A DNA stretch of 64,000 nucleotides. Source: Maricaulis sp034659015. GTDB taxonomy: Bacteria > Pseudomonadota > Alphaproteobacteria > Caulobacterales > Maricaulaceae. Positions 17,050 through 25,158 of this stretch are shown here, piece by piece. The stretch covers positions 496,001-560,000 of the forward strand of contig JAYEGL010000001.1 of the NCBI GenBank assembly GCA_034659015.1, in the 5' to 3' direction. The notes under the pieces are model-generated. The model saw only the letters and a program-made list of their open reading frames with translations. It searched no databases and was not told the DNA's origin. Position numbers and translations under genes: made by a program. Every line of letters starts with the position of its first letter. Position 1 is the stretch's first letter.

Positions 17050-20000
17050 CTACCAGCGGGCGCGGATGCCCGCGTAGAAGCGGCGTCCCCCGACATCGTA
17101 TCCCGGGGCGAAATTCCGCCGGCCGCCGCTTTCCGTGCCGCTGGGCAGGAAGGGGCCGTAATCGTGGAACAGGTTGTTGACGCCTGCGAACACGCGGATC
17201 CGCCGGTCCGAAGCAAGGGTGTAGTGGGCGTAAAGATCGTGCTGCATCCAGGGGTCTATATCCAGAAACAGCATGTCGTCCGCATTCGGTGCGGCCGCGC
17301 GTGCGTGGCTGTCCAGCGCCGAGCCGACATAGCGCACCCGCCACTGCAGCCGCCATTGTGCCCGTGACCAGCCCAGGCGGGCTGTCCAGCGATGTTCGGG
17401 CGCCCCGACCTCTCCATCCCAGACGGTGTGCAGGATCGCGCCGTCGGAACGCTCGAACTCCTGTTCCAGCGTGCCGGTATGATTGTACAGCACCCGCAAG
17501 TCCCACGCCCCGGCTAGCGGCGTATCCGGGCCGGTCTGCCAGCGATAGTCCAGCGTGACGTCGAGCCCGGCGGAACGGATCTCGTTGAGATTGGCCAGGC
17601 GGTTGGACATGCGGCGGACTTGGCCGTCATCGGCGCGCACAATGCTGTCGCAATAGGCGTTGTCGCCGATCGCCAGGGTGGCGCCGTAGCACTCCTCCAG
17701 CAGGGCCTGGCTGCTCAGGGAGGAAATCGCGCCGGATACGCGGATATCGTAGAGCTCGACGGACAGGCTGAGCCCCTCCAGGGCCGATGGCGTGGCGACG
17801 GCTCCGAGCGTCACGGCGTCGGAGCGTTCTTCCGCCAGATCCGGATTGCCGGAGTTGGGCGCGTAGATATTCGTGATGCGTTGCTCGTATACGCCGTTAT
17901 CGGAGATCGCCCGGGCAATGCCGGGTTCGGCGCGGCAATTCTCCGCCAGATCGCCGGTGGTCTCTGCGGTAATGCCATGACAGGGGTCGCTCACCGTATC
18001 GTAGTCGCCGCGGGGCCCGGAATAGAGTTCCGTCAGGCTCGGCGCGCGCTGCGCCCGGGAAACCTGGCCGCGCAAGCCGAGCTGGTCGTTGACCATCCAG
18101 GACAGGCCGAGCCGGTAGCTGGCGACCAGTCCGACCCGGTCGGTATCGTAGTGCGCCAGGCGCAGAGCGGCCGACAGGTCGAGCTGTTCGATACCCGGAC
18201 GGTCCTCGATCACGGCCAGGCGGGTCTCCGCGAAGGCTTCGCCGGCGTGGGACACGGCGTCGAGACCGGGCACGCCGACATAACCTGTCTCGTGCCGCAG
18301 AGCGGCATCGTCTCCTTCTGTGCTTTGCCGGTCGATACGGTATTCCGCGCCCCACGCGAGGGGCAGGCGCACGCCGCCCGGCAGGGGAAGGTCGCCGATG
18401 GCGGTGCCGCCGAGCGTCCATTGTTCGACCTCCACGGCCAGACGGTCTGTGGCGCGAATGTAGTCGGCCGCTGTGGCGGAGACCGACCCGACGCCGAACA
18501 GGTCGACGGGCACGCATCCGTCCGCCCGTGCGGCCGCATCGCGGCAGCGATAGCCTGCGTTCGCAGCCGGGTCCGGTTCGATGTCGAGTGCGCTGTGCAG
18601 CCGGGCGTAGTTCACCTCGCCGGTGCGCACCTGGTCCTGGTCGTATCGGCCATGGCCCAGGGTGACGTCCCAGGACCAGTCGCCGGCCTGCCCGGATATG
18701 CCGGCCCAGATGCGCCGCGTCGTCCGGTCGATCTGCCGGATTTCGGCGCCCAGCTCGCCGAAACGCCGTCGCCAGGTGATGGCCGACAGACCGTCGTCCA
18801 GCGCTGCACGCCGGATCGCCTCGGGCACGAACGGGTGATCGACGGGAAGGGCGCCGATGCGCGCATTGTCGAGCCCGAAGCGCTCGTTGTAGTAGGCGGT
18901 TTGCGGCTCGCGCGATGACTGGCTGTCGCTGTGGGAGAACAGGCCGGTGGCATGAACCGACAGGCCGTTGCGAAATTCGTACTCGCCCTTGATCGCGGCG
19001 AGTTCCCGCTCCCGGGGCACGGACAGGGTGGCCAGGGCGCGGGTGTTGTAGCCGTCGGTTTCCGTTTCGAAATCCGTGCGCAGTCCGGTGTCGTCGAACC
19101 AGAAATCGTAGCCGGAAAAGCGTCCGCCCGGAGGATAGCTCGACAGGTCGGACTCCAGACGCTCGCCATCTCCGGTCAGAGAAACCGCGGTGCTGGCCCA
19201 GTCCCGGTCCTGCGCCCCGATGCGGCGGGTCCGGTCGCGACTGAGGTTGAACAGGACGCGGCCGCGCTCCTGTGCGAAATGCCAACCCCGCGTGGCACTC
19301 ACGGCCTCGTACTGGCCGCCGCCGTCCTGCGTGACCCCGGCCTGAACGAGCAGGCGCGTGTCCTCGATGTCGTCGAACAGGATAAAGTTGACCACGCCCG
19401 CAACGGCATCGGACCCGTAGACGGCCGAGGCTCCACCGGTCGATATCTCGACCCGCTCGACGAATTCGGCCGGTATCGTGTCCGACCCGAAGCGGCTGGC
19501 ATTGCCGCTGTTGGAGACTGTCCGGCGCCCGTCGATCAGGACCAGGGTGCGCGTCGTGCCGAGGCCGCGCAGGCCGATCGAGGTCAGGCCCGCATTCTGG
19601 GCGGAGAGATGGGTCGATGCGCTCGAGAACTCGAGCGTCGCCGGCGACTGGCTGGCGATCATTTCGCCGATCTCTACGGCACCGGTGCTTTGCAGGGCGG
19701 CCTGCCCGATCACCTGCACCGGCACAATGGCGGTCCGGCCGGACCGCCGGAACCGCGACCCGGTGACCAGGATGACCTCCTGCGGATCGAGACCGGCGGA
19801 GGCGCCCGCCGTCTGCCGCGCGGCAAACGGTGACGCCGGCCCGGCGGACAGGCGGATCGTATCCGGCGAGCGTGGTGCATCCGACGAGACCGGACCGGGC
19901 GCGTCCCGGCGTGTCAGAACATAGGTGTGCGCCTCGACGGTTTCGAAGGCGAGCCGGGTGTCGGCCAGCAGCAGGGTCAAGGCGTCTTCCGCCGTGTGCT

Positions 20001-20265
20001 CGCCCTGGATGGCGGGCGCGGCCACACCGGCGACGAGGCGGGATTCGGCCAGGAGCTGGTGGCCGGTGACCACGGCAAAACGGGACAGGGCGGGACCCAG
20101 GGGGCCGGCGGGAATGTCGAATGTGAAGACCTGCGCCTGCGGAGACGGCGCTGCCTGGGCAAGGGCGGCTTGCGGCAGGGTCAGCGCGAGCACCGGCAGC
20201 AGGGCGCCGAGAAGGGCGGCCCGGACGCGCATCATCCCGACTGCTGCCATTTCGCTGGGGTCCAT
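17050..20265 (-). CDS. TonB-dependent transducer receptor with STN domain
   Basis: A 1071-residue outer-membrane receptor. After a signal peptide ending near AALAQA comes an STN (secretin/TonB N-terminal) domain at about residues 45-112 (FTFDIPAGPLGPALSRFA through LAFETVEAHTYVLTR). Then come a TonB-box-like EVILVTGSRFR, a plug with GLRGLGTTRTLVLIDGRRTV and GGASAVYGSDAVAGVVNF, and a barrel ending in Trp. STN domains hand the ligand signal to a FecR anti-sigma factor, and a FecR/FecI pair lies just upstream. It is therefore the signal-transducing receptor of the unit. The start at ATG 20265 has GAGG 7 bases upstream; Met11/12 are alternatives. Confidence 0.9.
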   Translation of the reverse strand: MDPSEMAAVGMMRVRAALLGALLPVLALTLPQAALAQAAPSPQAQVFTFDIPAGPLGPALSRFAVVTGHQLLAESRLVAGVAAPAIQGEHTAEDALTLLLADTRLAFETVEAHTYVLTRRDAPGPVSSDAPRSPDTIRLSAGPASPFAARQTAGASAGLDPQEVILVTGSRFRRSGRTAIVPVQVIGQAALQSTGAVEIGEMIASQSPATLEFSSASTHLSAQNAGLTSIGLRGLGTTRTLVLIDGRRTVSNSGNASRFGSDTIPAEFVERVEISTGGASAVYGSDAVAGVVNFILFDDIEDTRLLVQAGVTQDGGGQYEAVSATRGWHFAQERGRVLFNLSRDRTRRIGAQDRDWASTAVSLTGDGERLESDLSSYPPGGRFSGYDFWFDDTGLRTDFETETDGYNTRALATLSVPRERELAAIKGEYEFRNGLSVHATGLFSHSDSQSSREPQTAYYNERFGLDNARIGALPVDHPFVPEAIRRAALDDGLSAITWRRRFGELGAEIRQIDRTTRRIWAGISGQAGDWSWDVTLGHGRYDQDQVRTGEVNYARLHSALDIEPDPAANAGYRCRDAAARADGCVPVDLFGVGSVSATAADYIRATDRLAVEVEQWTLGGTAIGDLPLPGGVRLPLAWGAEYRIDRQSTEGDDAALRHETGYVGVPGLDAVSHAGEAFAETRLAVIEDRPGIEQLDLSAALRLAHYDTDRVGLVASYRLGLSWMVNDQLGLRGQVSRAQRAPSLTELYSGPRGDYDTVSDPCHGITAETTGDLAENCRAEPGIARAISDNGVYEQRITNIYAPNSGNPDLAEERSDAVTLGAVATPSALEGLSLSVELYDIRVSGAISSLSSQALLEECYGATLAIGDNAYCDSIVRADDGQVRRMSNRLANLNEIRSAGLDVTLDYRWQTGPDTPLAGAWDLRVLYNHTGTLEQEFERSDGAILHTVWDGEVGAPEHRWTARLGWSRAQWRLQWRVRYVGSALDSHARAAAPNADDMLFLDIDPWMQHDLYAHYTLASDRRIRVFAGVNNLFHDYGPFLPSGTESGGRRNFAPGYDVGGRRFYAGIRARW

Positions 20266-20342
20266 GCCCGGGCCTCGATACGGGGATCGCTCGCCCCCTT
20301 CTGCGCCAGCTTGCCAGAATGCTCCCGATCCATCTGTTACCG

Positions 20343-20351
20343 AAATGTCGC
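20343..20351 (-). promoter_or_regulatory. AAATGTCGC element before STN receptor
   Basis: This 9-base element is shared with the promoter region of the neighbouring TBDR (17025-17033) and lies 78-86 bases before the STN-receptor start. On the minus strand it reads GCGACATTT. It is a candidate recognition element for the local ECF sigma factor. The motif is short, so confidence is low. Confidence 0.35.
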
Positions 20352-20382
20352 AATCGTAAAGGAAGATAGCGGCCCCGGCCGG

Positions 20383-21447
20383 TCAGTCGTTCGTGCCGGT
20401 GGCCTGCCGGATCAGTATGCCGTGGCCCGACCGGTCCAGATGCACCGACCCCGTCGCTTCCAGTGCCGCGAAGAAGGCCTCCGTGTCGGCAGGGTCGAAG
20501 GAGCCGCTCATCCGCAGGCGGCCGAGCGACGGATCGGCGAAGGCGATCTCGATATCGTTGTAGCGGCGGAATTCGCTGACGACGTCGCCCAGGGCGCGGT
20601 CATCGAAGATCAGCATGCCCTGCCGCCAGGCTGTGGCGGCGACGACGTCGACCCGGCTGGGCTCGGGTGCGGGCTCGCCCGGCGTCAGTTCGACCTGGTC
20701 GCCGGCGCGCAGGAGGGCGGCCGAGGCCGGTCCCCGGTCGACCCGGGTCTCCACCAGGCCCTCCACGACGGTGACCAGGGTCCGCCCGTCCGGGCGGGAA
20801 TAGACGTTGAAGGCGGTCCCCACCGCGCGGACTTCATGACCGCCCGCTTCCACGACAAACGGGCGGGCGGGGTTGCGGACGACATCGAACAGGGCTTCGC
20901 CCGCGTCCAGAACGACCCGGCGTTCGTTGCCCGAAAAGGCGGTCGACAGGCGGGATCCGGTGTTCAGGGTCACGATGGAACCGTCAGCCAGGGCAATCTC
21001 GCGGCGCTCGCCGCGGGCCGTGACATAGGTTTCGTCTGCCTGTGCCACGATGTCCCGATCGGCCTGCGAGGGAACCGGTTCGCGCATCAGTCCCATCCAG
21101 ACCGGCAGCCCGACGGCCAGTGCGAGCATCGCGGCCATGCCGATCAGCGCGGGAACCGCCCAGGCCCGGGCCGGGTGTCCGCCGGGGGCGGAGCCGTTTG
21201 CCGGCGCGGGGCCGAGCTCGGCCTCTGCCGCGGCAATCAGGGCATCGGCCCATTCGCTGTCGCGCGCCGCATCCAGCATGCCTTCCAGTTCCAGGCAGGT
21301 ATTCAGCGCGTCCTGGTGGCGGCTGTCGCGCGCCAGCCACGCTTCCAGCTCGCGCTGTGCAGCGGGGTCCAGCGGTGCGTCGGCCATCAGGCGCTCGGCC
21401 CAGATGGCGGCCATGTCGTAGATCTGCGTGTCGCTTTCAGCCGGCAT
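20383..21447 (-). CDS. FecR-family anti-sigma regulator
   Basis: A 354-residue single-pass inner-membrane protein. Cytoplasmic N-terminus (residues 1-95) has the FecR-type helical region (AAIWAERLMADAPLDPAAQRELEAWL), followed by one membrane segment at about 97-118. The periplasmic FecR domain contains ERREIALADGSIVTLNTGSRL and VRAVGTAFNVYSRPD. The C-terminal part (FDDRALGDVVSEFRRYNDIEIAF) matches the region that contacts the receptor's STN domain. Its start overlaps the sigma-factor gene by 11 bases, so the two are translationally coupled. It should hold or activate the ECF sigma factor depending on ligand binding by the STN receptor. Confidence 0.93.
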   Translation of the reverse strand: MPAESDTQIYDMAAIWAERLMADAPLDPAAQRELEAWLARDSRHQDALNTCLELEGMLDAARDSEWADALIAAAEAELGPAPANGSAPGGHPARAWAVPALIGMAAMLALAVGLPVWMGLMREPVPSQADRDIVAQADETYVTARGERREIALADGSIVTLNTGSRLSTAFSGNERRVVLDAGEALFDVVRNPARPFVVEAGGHEVRAVGTAFNVYSRPDGRTLVTVVEGLVETRVDRGPASAALLRAGDQVELTPGEPAPEPSRVDVVAATAWRQGMLIFDDRALGDVVSEFRRYNDIEIAFADPSLGRLRMSGSFDPADTEAFFAALEATGSVHLDRSGHGILIRQATGTND

Positions 21448-22015
21448 CGTTGGCCGTCCTCATTGTATCCCCGTTCCCGTCCGTTGCGGTGTCGAGATGT
21501 TCGGACAGATGCGCCATACCGCGCTGAACGTGTTTTTTGACCATGTGGATGGATATGCCCATGCGCTCGGCCGCCTGTTGATATGTCATGCCCTTGAGCT
21601 TGCACAGGACAAAGGCAATCCGGCATTTCGGCGGCAGGCCGGCAATGCCGGCTTCCAGCGCCTGGCGGCGGGCTGTTTCCCCCGCTTCTTCCGCAGCGCT
21701 CTCGGCCGGCGAGGCAAAGGGGGCGACCACGTCGCCATAATGATGCGCGACGGCCGCGGAATGCCGGCGCACCATCTGGCAGCGGCGCAAGTGATTGCGC
21801 GCCAGATTGGTCGCGATAGTGGTCACGAACGCGCCTTCGTTACGCACTGCACCATAATCGCCTCCGGCCTCGATCAGACGTTCGAATGCCGCTTGCGTGA
21901 TATCGTCGGCATCCTGGCGGTTTCCCACAATACGCCACACGATCCAGCGGACGCGCCGCCTGTGCACGCGATACAGTTCCTCGACATCTACGGCATCGGT
22001 GAAGGCCGCGACCAT
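21437..22015 (-). CDS. FecI-type ECF RNA polymerase sigma factor
   Basis: A 192-residue sigma-70 protein containing only region 2 (ELYRVHRRRVRWIVWRIVGNRQDADDITQAAFERLIEAGG) and region 4 (LEAGIAGLPPKCRIAFVLCKLKGMTYQQAAERMGISIHMVKKHVQRGM). This is the ECF layout, and region 4 is FecI-like. AAGGAA lies about 9 bases before ATG 22015. It is first in the minus-strand unit fecI-fecR-STN receptor-TBDR-peptidase and probably drives transcription of the receptor genes. The divergent promoter region (22016-22268) is shared with the metal two-component system. Confidence 0.93.
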   Translation of the reverse strand: MVAAFTDAVDVEELYRVHRRRVRWIVWRIVGNRQDADDITQAAFERLIEAGGDYGAVRNEGAFVTTIATNLARNHLRRCQMVRRHSAAVAHHYGDVVAPFASPAESAAEEAGETARRQALEAGIAGLPPKCRIAFVLCKLKGMTYQQAAERMGISIHMVKKHVQRGMAHLSEHLDTATDGNGDTMRTANDAG

Positions 22016-22200
22016 TCATACGCTTCCTTGCAGCTGGCGGCCTGTCTGTGCCTTGCCCCGGAAAGACGGGCATGCTCGCCGAGTGCCGCGGCAGACGCAA
22101 GGTACCCGATCCGCTTGCTCGCGTGTCATGTATCGAATGGACCGGACCGCTTCGGCACGCCCTCCCGTTCCGCGGCGCTCGTGGGCGCTGCGCATCGCGG

Positions 22201-22216
22201 GTCAGCTTCGCGTCAG
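22201..22216. promoter_or_regulatory. Response-regulator box before the two-component genes
   Basis: GTCAGCTTCGCGTCAG contains GTCAG twice with an 11-base period, the usual spacing for an OmpR-family tandem site. The identical 16 bases occur at 23968-23983 before the efflux genes. It lies 53 bases before the regulator start, which suggests autoregulation. Confidence 0.65.
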
Positions 22217-22268
22217 GCAGCCGGGCTAGCTTGCCCGCCTGGTGGGGCTTGTGCTGTAGAATGGCGTG

Positions 22269-22940
22269 ATGCGGGTTTTGATCGTCGAGGACAATGAACG
22301 GCTCTCCGCCCTGCTGGCGGAGGGGCTCGCGCGCCGGGGATTCAGCTGCGACGCCGCGGGCAGTCTTGCCGGGGCCGCCGATTTTCTCGCCGTGACGGAG
22401 TATGACGTGCTTGTGCTCGATCTGGGCCTGCCCGACGGCGACGGGGTGGAGTGGCTCCGGTCCCTGCCGGCCGATCATGCGCCGGTCCTCGTCCTGACCG
22501 CGCGGGCCAGCGTCGGCGAGCGTGTCACCGGTCTCGATGCCGGTGCCGACGACTATATGGTCAAGCCGGCCGACCCGGACGAGATCGCCGCGCGCCTGCG
22601 GGCCCTGCTCCGCCGGCCCGGCACGCGTGAACCCGCCCTGATCGAGGTCGGTGCCCTGCATTTCGATCCGGCCGGCCGCGAAGCGCGCTACCGCGATGCG
22701 CCGCTGCGCCTGGGACGCCGGGAGGCGGCCCTGCTGGAAACCCTGATGCGGCGGCCCGATGCCGTCGTTCCGCGCGAAACGATCGAGAACGCGATCTACA
22801 GCTGGGACGAAGAGGTCAGCTCCAACGCGCTCGAAGCGGTCGCCTCGCGCCTGCGCCGCCGTCTGGCCGAAGCCGGCGCCGGCGGTCTTGTCCATGTCGT
22901 TCGGGGCGTGGGCTATTATCTCGGGGAGGTGGCGGAATGA
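22269..22940 (+). CDS. OmpR-family response regulator
   Basis: A 223-residue two-domain regulator. Receiver domain residues 1-115 have acidic pocket Glu7/Asp8, phospho-acceptor Asp51 (VLDLGLPDGDG) and Lys99 (DDYMVKP). The C-terminal winged-helix domain (about 125-220) has LGRREAALLETLMRRP and ALEAVASRLRRRL. The ATG at 22269 follows a GTG at 22266; either start changes one residue only. The stop overlaps the kinase start by 4 bases. Placement before the RND efflux genes and the shared box suggest that it activates metal efflux (CzcR/CusR/CopR-type role). Confidence 0.93.
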   Translation: MRVLIVEDNERLSALLAEGLARRGFSCDAAGSLAGAADFLAVTEYDVLVLDLGLPDGDGVEWLRSLPADHAPVLVLTARASVGERVTGLDAGADDYMVKPADPDEIAARLRALLRRPGTREPALIEVGALHFDPAGREARYRDAPLRLGRREAALLETLMRRPDAVVPRETIENAIYSWDEEVSSNALEAVASRLRRRLAEAGAGGLVHVVRGVGYYLGEVAE

Positions 22941-23947
22941 TCTCGCTGCGCCGCATGCTGTTGTCCGGCTTCGCCGTCATTGCCGTTCTCGGGACGGTTG
23001 TCCTGCTGATCCTCGTGGGGCTGGAATACGGATTCTTCTCCGCGACGCCGCCGCCCCTCGACGCGACGCTGGCCGAGATCGTGGACCATGTCCTCATCCC
23101 GCTCCTTGTCTTCATCGGCCTGACGGTGATCGGCAGCATCCTGGTGATCCGCGCCGCGACACGGCGGCTGGAACACGTGGCCGCGCTCGCGAACGAGGCC
23201 AGTGCCCGCGGCGAACCCTTCCGGGCCCCGCTGGAGGCCCTGCCGCGCGAGATCCATCCCTTTGCCGAGGCGGTCAACCGGCTGACCGGCCGGCTGGAAC
23301 GCCATGCGCGCCAGCAGGAGGCCTTCACAGCCGACGCCGCACACGAGCTCAAGACGCCGCTCTCGGTGCTCGCGCTCGAGCTCGACCGCCTCCCGCGCGA
23401 GGATGCGGCTCCGCTGAAGGCCCAGGTCCACGCCCTGTCCGAGCTTATCGACCAGCTCCTTCTCCTCGCCCGTTCGAACAATCCCGGCGGTCAGGCGCGC
23501 CAATCGCCTGTGGATCTCGATGCGCTGGGCCAGCGTGTCGTCGCGGACATGGCGCCGCGCGCCATTCACGACGGCAAGTCCCTGTCCTACGAGAACGCCG
23601 GCGCTGCGCGGATCTGCGGCCTCGAGGAGGCGCTTGCCAGCGCGCTGCGCACTTTGGTCGACAATGCGCTGCGCGAGACGCCGGCGGGTGGCGAGGTTGT
23701 CGTGCGGGCCGGCCCCGGACCGCAGGTCGCCGTGCTCGACGGCGGTGCCGGGCTGGATGCGGCAGCGCTCGAGCGTTTCAAGGCCCGCGGGGTCCGGGCG
23801 GACCAGGGCGGGGCTGGCGGGGCCGGTCTCGGCCTGGCCATTGCCGACCGCATTGCCGAGGCCCATGAGGGCGAGCTGGAGACCTGCCGGCCCGGCGAGA
23901 CAGGGTTGAGGATCCGCTTTGCCCGCAGCCTTCCCCCGCAGGACTGA
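22937..23947 (+). CDS. Sensor histidine kinase
   Basis: A 336-residue inner-membrane kinase with two membrane segments (about 9-29 and 52-72) around a very short periplasmic loop of some 20 residues. A HAMP-like linker follows, then the phospho-acceptor His136 in AADAAHELKTPLSVL. The ATP-binding domain has the N-box LVDNALRETP and a G-box GGAGGAGLGLAI. The small periplasmic loop leaves little room for a sensor domain, so the signal may be sensed in or at the membrane. It partners the response regulator with which it overlaps. Confidence 0.92.
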   Translation: MISLRRMLLSGFAVIAVLGTVVLLILVGLEYGFFSATPPPLDATLAEIVDHVLIPLLVFIGLTVIGSILVIRAATRRLEHVAALANEASARGEPFRAPLEALPREIHPFAEAVNRLTGRLERHARQQEAFTADAAHELKTPLSVLALELDRLPREDAAPLKAQVHALSELIDQLLLLARSNNPGGQARQSPVDLDALGQRVVADMAPRAIHDGKSLSYENAGAARICGLEEALASALRTLVDNALRETPAGGEVVVRAGPGPQVAVLDGGAGLDAAALERFKARGVRADQGGAGGAGLGLAIADRIAEAHEGELETCRPGETGLRIRFARSLPPQD

Positions 23948-23967
23948 CCGGCCGGATCCGACGAGCC

Positions 23968-23983
23968 GTCAGCTTCGCGTCAG
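23968..23983. promoter_or_regulatory. Response-regulator box before the efflux genes
   Basis: This is an identical copy of the 16-base box at 22201-22216 (GTCAG repeated with an 11-base period), 77 bases before the membrane-fusion-protein start. It marks a second promoter inside the gene cluster. Confidence 0.65.
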
Positions 23984-24060
23984 CTCCACCGACCACAGTG
24001 GGTCTGCCGCCCTTCCCCCCGAAGGCGGCCTGTGTCCACTCCGTCGTGGGGAAGATGCCC

Positions 24061-25155
24061 ATGTCCTTTGCCTTTTCCGCGGCCGGTTCCGGTCGTGCAC
24101 TGCGTCCGGTCCTGGCGGCCCTTGCCCTCGCTGCTGCCATGACCGGAGCGCATGCGCAGCCGGCGCCGGACCCGATCGCGATCTCGCAGGCGGCACGCCT
24201 GGCTCTTGGCATCGAGACGGTCGCGGCGGAGCGGGCAACCCGTCACGACGGAGTGGCACTGACCGGGCACATGGTGGTGCCTCCGGAGCTCCGCCAGGCA
24301 GTGGTGGCACCGGCCGCCATGATCGTGGCCGACACGCTCGTCCTGCCGGGCCAGCACGTTTCGGCCGGTGATCCGGTCCAGCGGCTCTACAGCCCGGCCC
24401 TGGCCAGCCTGCATGCGGAACTCGACGTTCTCCGGCTGGAAGCCGCACACACGGCAGAGCTGGCCGAGCGCGCCGAGGTGCTGCTCGACGCCGGCCTCAC
24501 CACGGGCGAGGACGTGCACGAGCGCCGTCTGGCGGCGATTGCCGCCCGGCTCGAACTCGGTGCGATGGAGTCGCGTTTCGGCGATTTCAGCGGCGAGTCC
24601 GATCCTGCGCGCTTCCTGGCCTTGTCGCCGGCCGACGGCGTGGTGGCGGAGATCGCCACCGAAGCCGGCACACGGCTGGGCGAGGGCGATGTCATCGTCT
24701 CCGTCACCTCCGGCAACGCCATGTGGGCCCGGGTGCATGTTCCCGAAAACCTCTCGACGGCACTGGCCGAAGGCGCGCCGGTGCGTGTGCCCGGCGTGTC
24801 CGGAAGCGGACAGGTCGTGGCCATCGACAGCATGATCGACCCGGCACGCCGGGCCGTGGCCGTCCACGTCGCCCTGCCTGAAGGGGTCCCGGGCCGTCCG
24901 GGAGCGCTCGTCGATCTCCTCTTCCCCACGGCCGCCAATGCGGAGGGGCTCAGTCTTCCCGCCCGCGCCGTCGTGCGGCTGGACGGAGAGGAACATGTCT
25001 TCGTCGACCGCGGCGCGGCCTTCCAGGCCGTGCCGGTAACGGTGCTCACACGCACGCGCGACAGGGTGACCGTCGGTACGGCACCGCTGGCCGAGGGCGA
25101 CCGGGTCGCCGTGTCGGGCCTGGCGGCACTCAAGAACATGGCGGAAGGCGGCTAG
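24061..25155 (+). CDS. Membrane-fusion protein of RND metal efflux (CzcB/CusB-like)
   Basis: A 364-residue periplasmic adaptor. It has a signal peptide ending near GAHAQP, a lipoyl/barrel-sandwich region (VVAPAAMIVADTLVLPGQHVSAGDPVQRLYSPAL), a helical hairpin (LHAELDVLRLEAAHTAELAERAEVL) and beta-barrel and membrane-proximal domains. It links the inner-membrane RND pump to the outer-membrane channel. GGGGAAG lies 6 bases before ATG 24061; an in-frame ATG at 24055 is the alternative. The pump gene begins 3 bases after its stop. Confidence 0.9.
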   Translation: MSFAFSAAGSGRALRPVLAALALAAAMTGAHAQPAPDPIAISQAARLALGIETVAAERATRHDGVALTGHMVVPPELRQAVVAPAAMIVADTLVLPGQHVSAGDPVQRLYSPALASLHAELDVLRLEAAHTAELAERAEVLLDAGLTTGEDVHERRLAAIAARLELGAMESRFGDFSGESDPARFLALSPADGVVAEIATEAGTRLGEGDVIVSVTSGNAMWARVHVPENLSTALAEGAPVRVPGVSGSGQVVAIDSMIDPARRAVAVHVALPEGVPGRPGALVDLLFPTAANAEGLSLPARAVVRLDGEEHVFVDRGAAFQAVPVTVLTRTRDRVTVGTAPLAEGDRVAVSGLAALKNMAEGG

Positions 25156-25158
25156 ACC

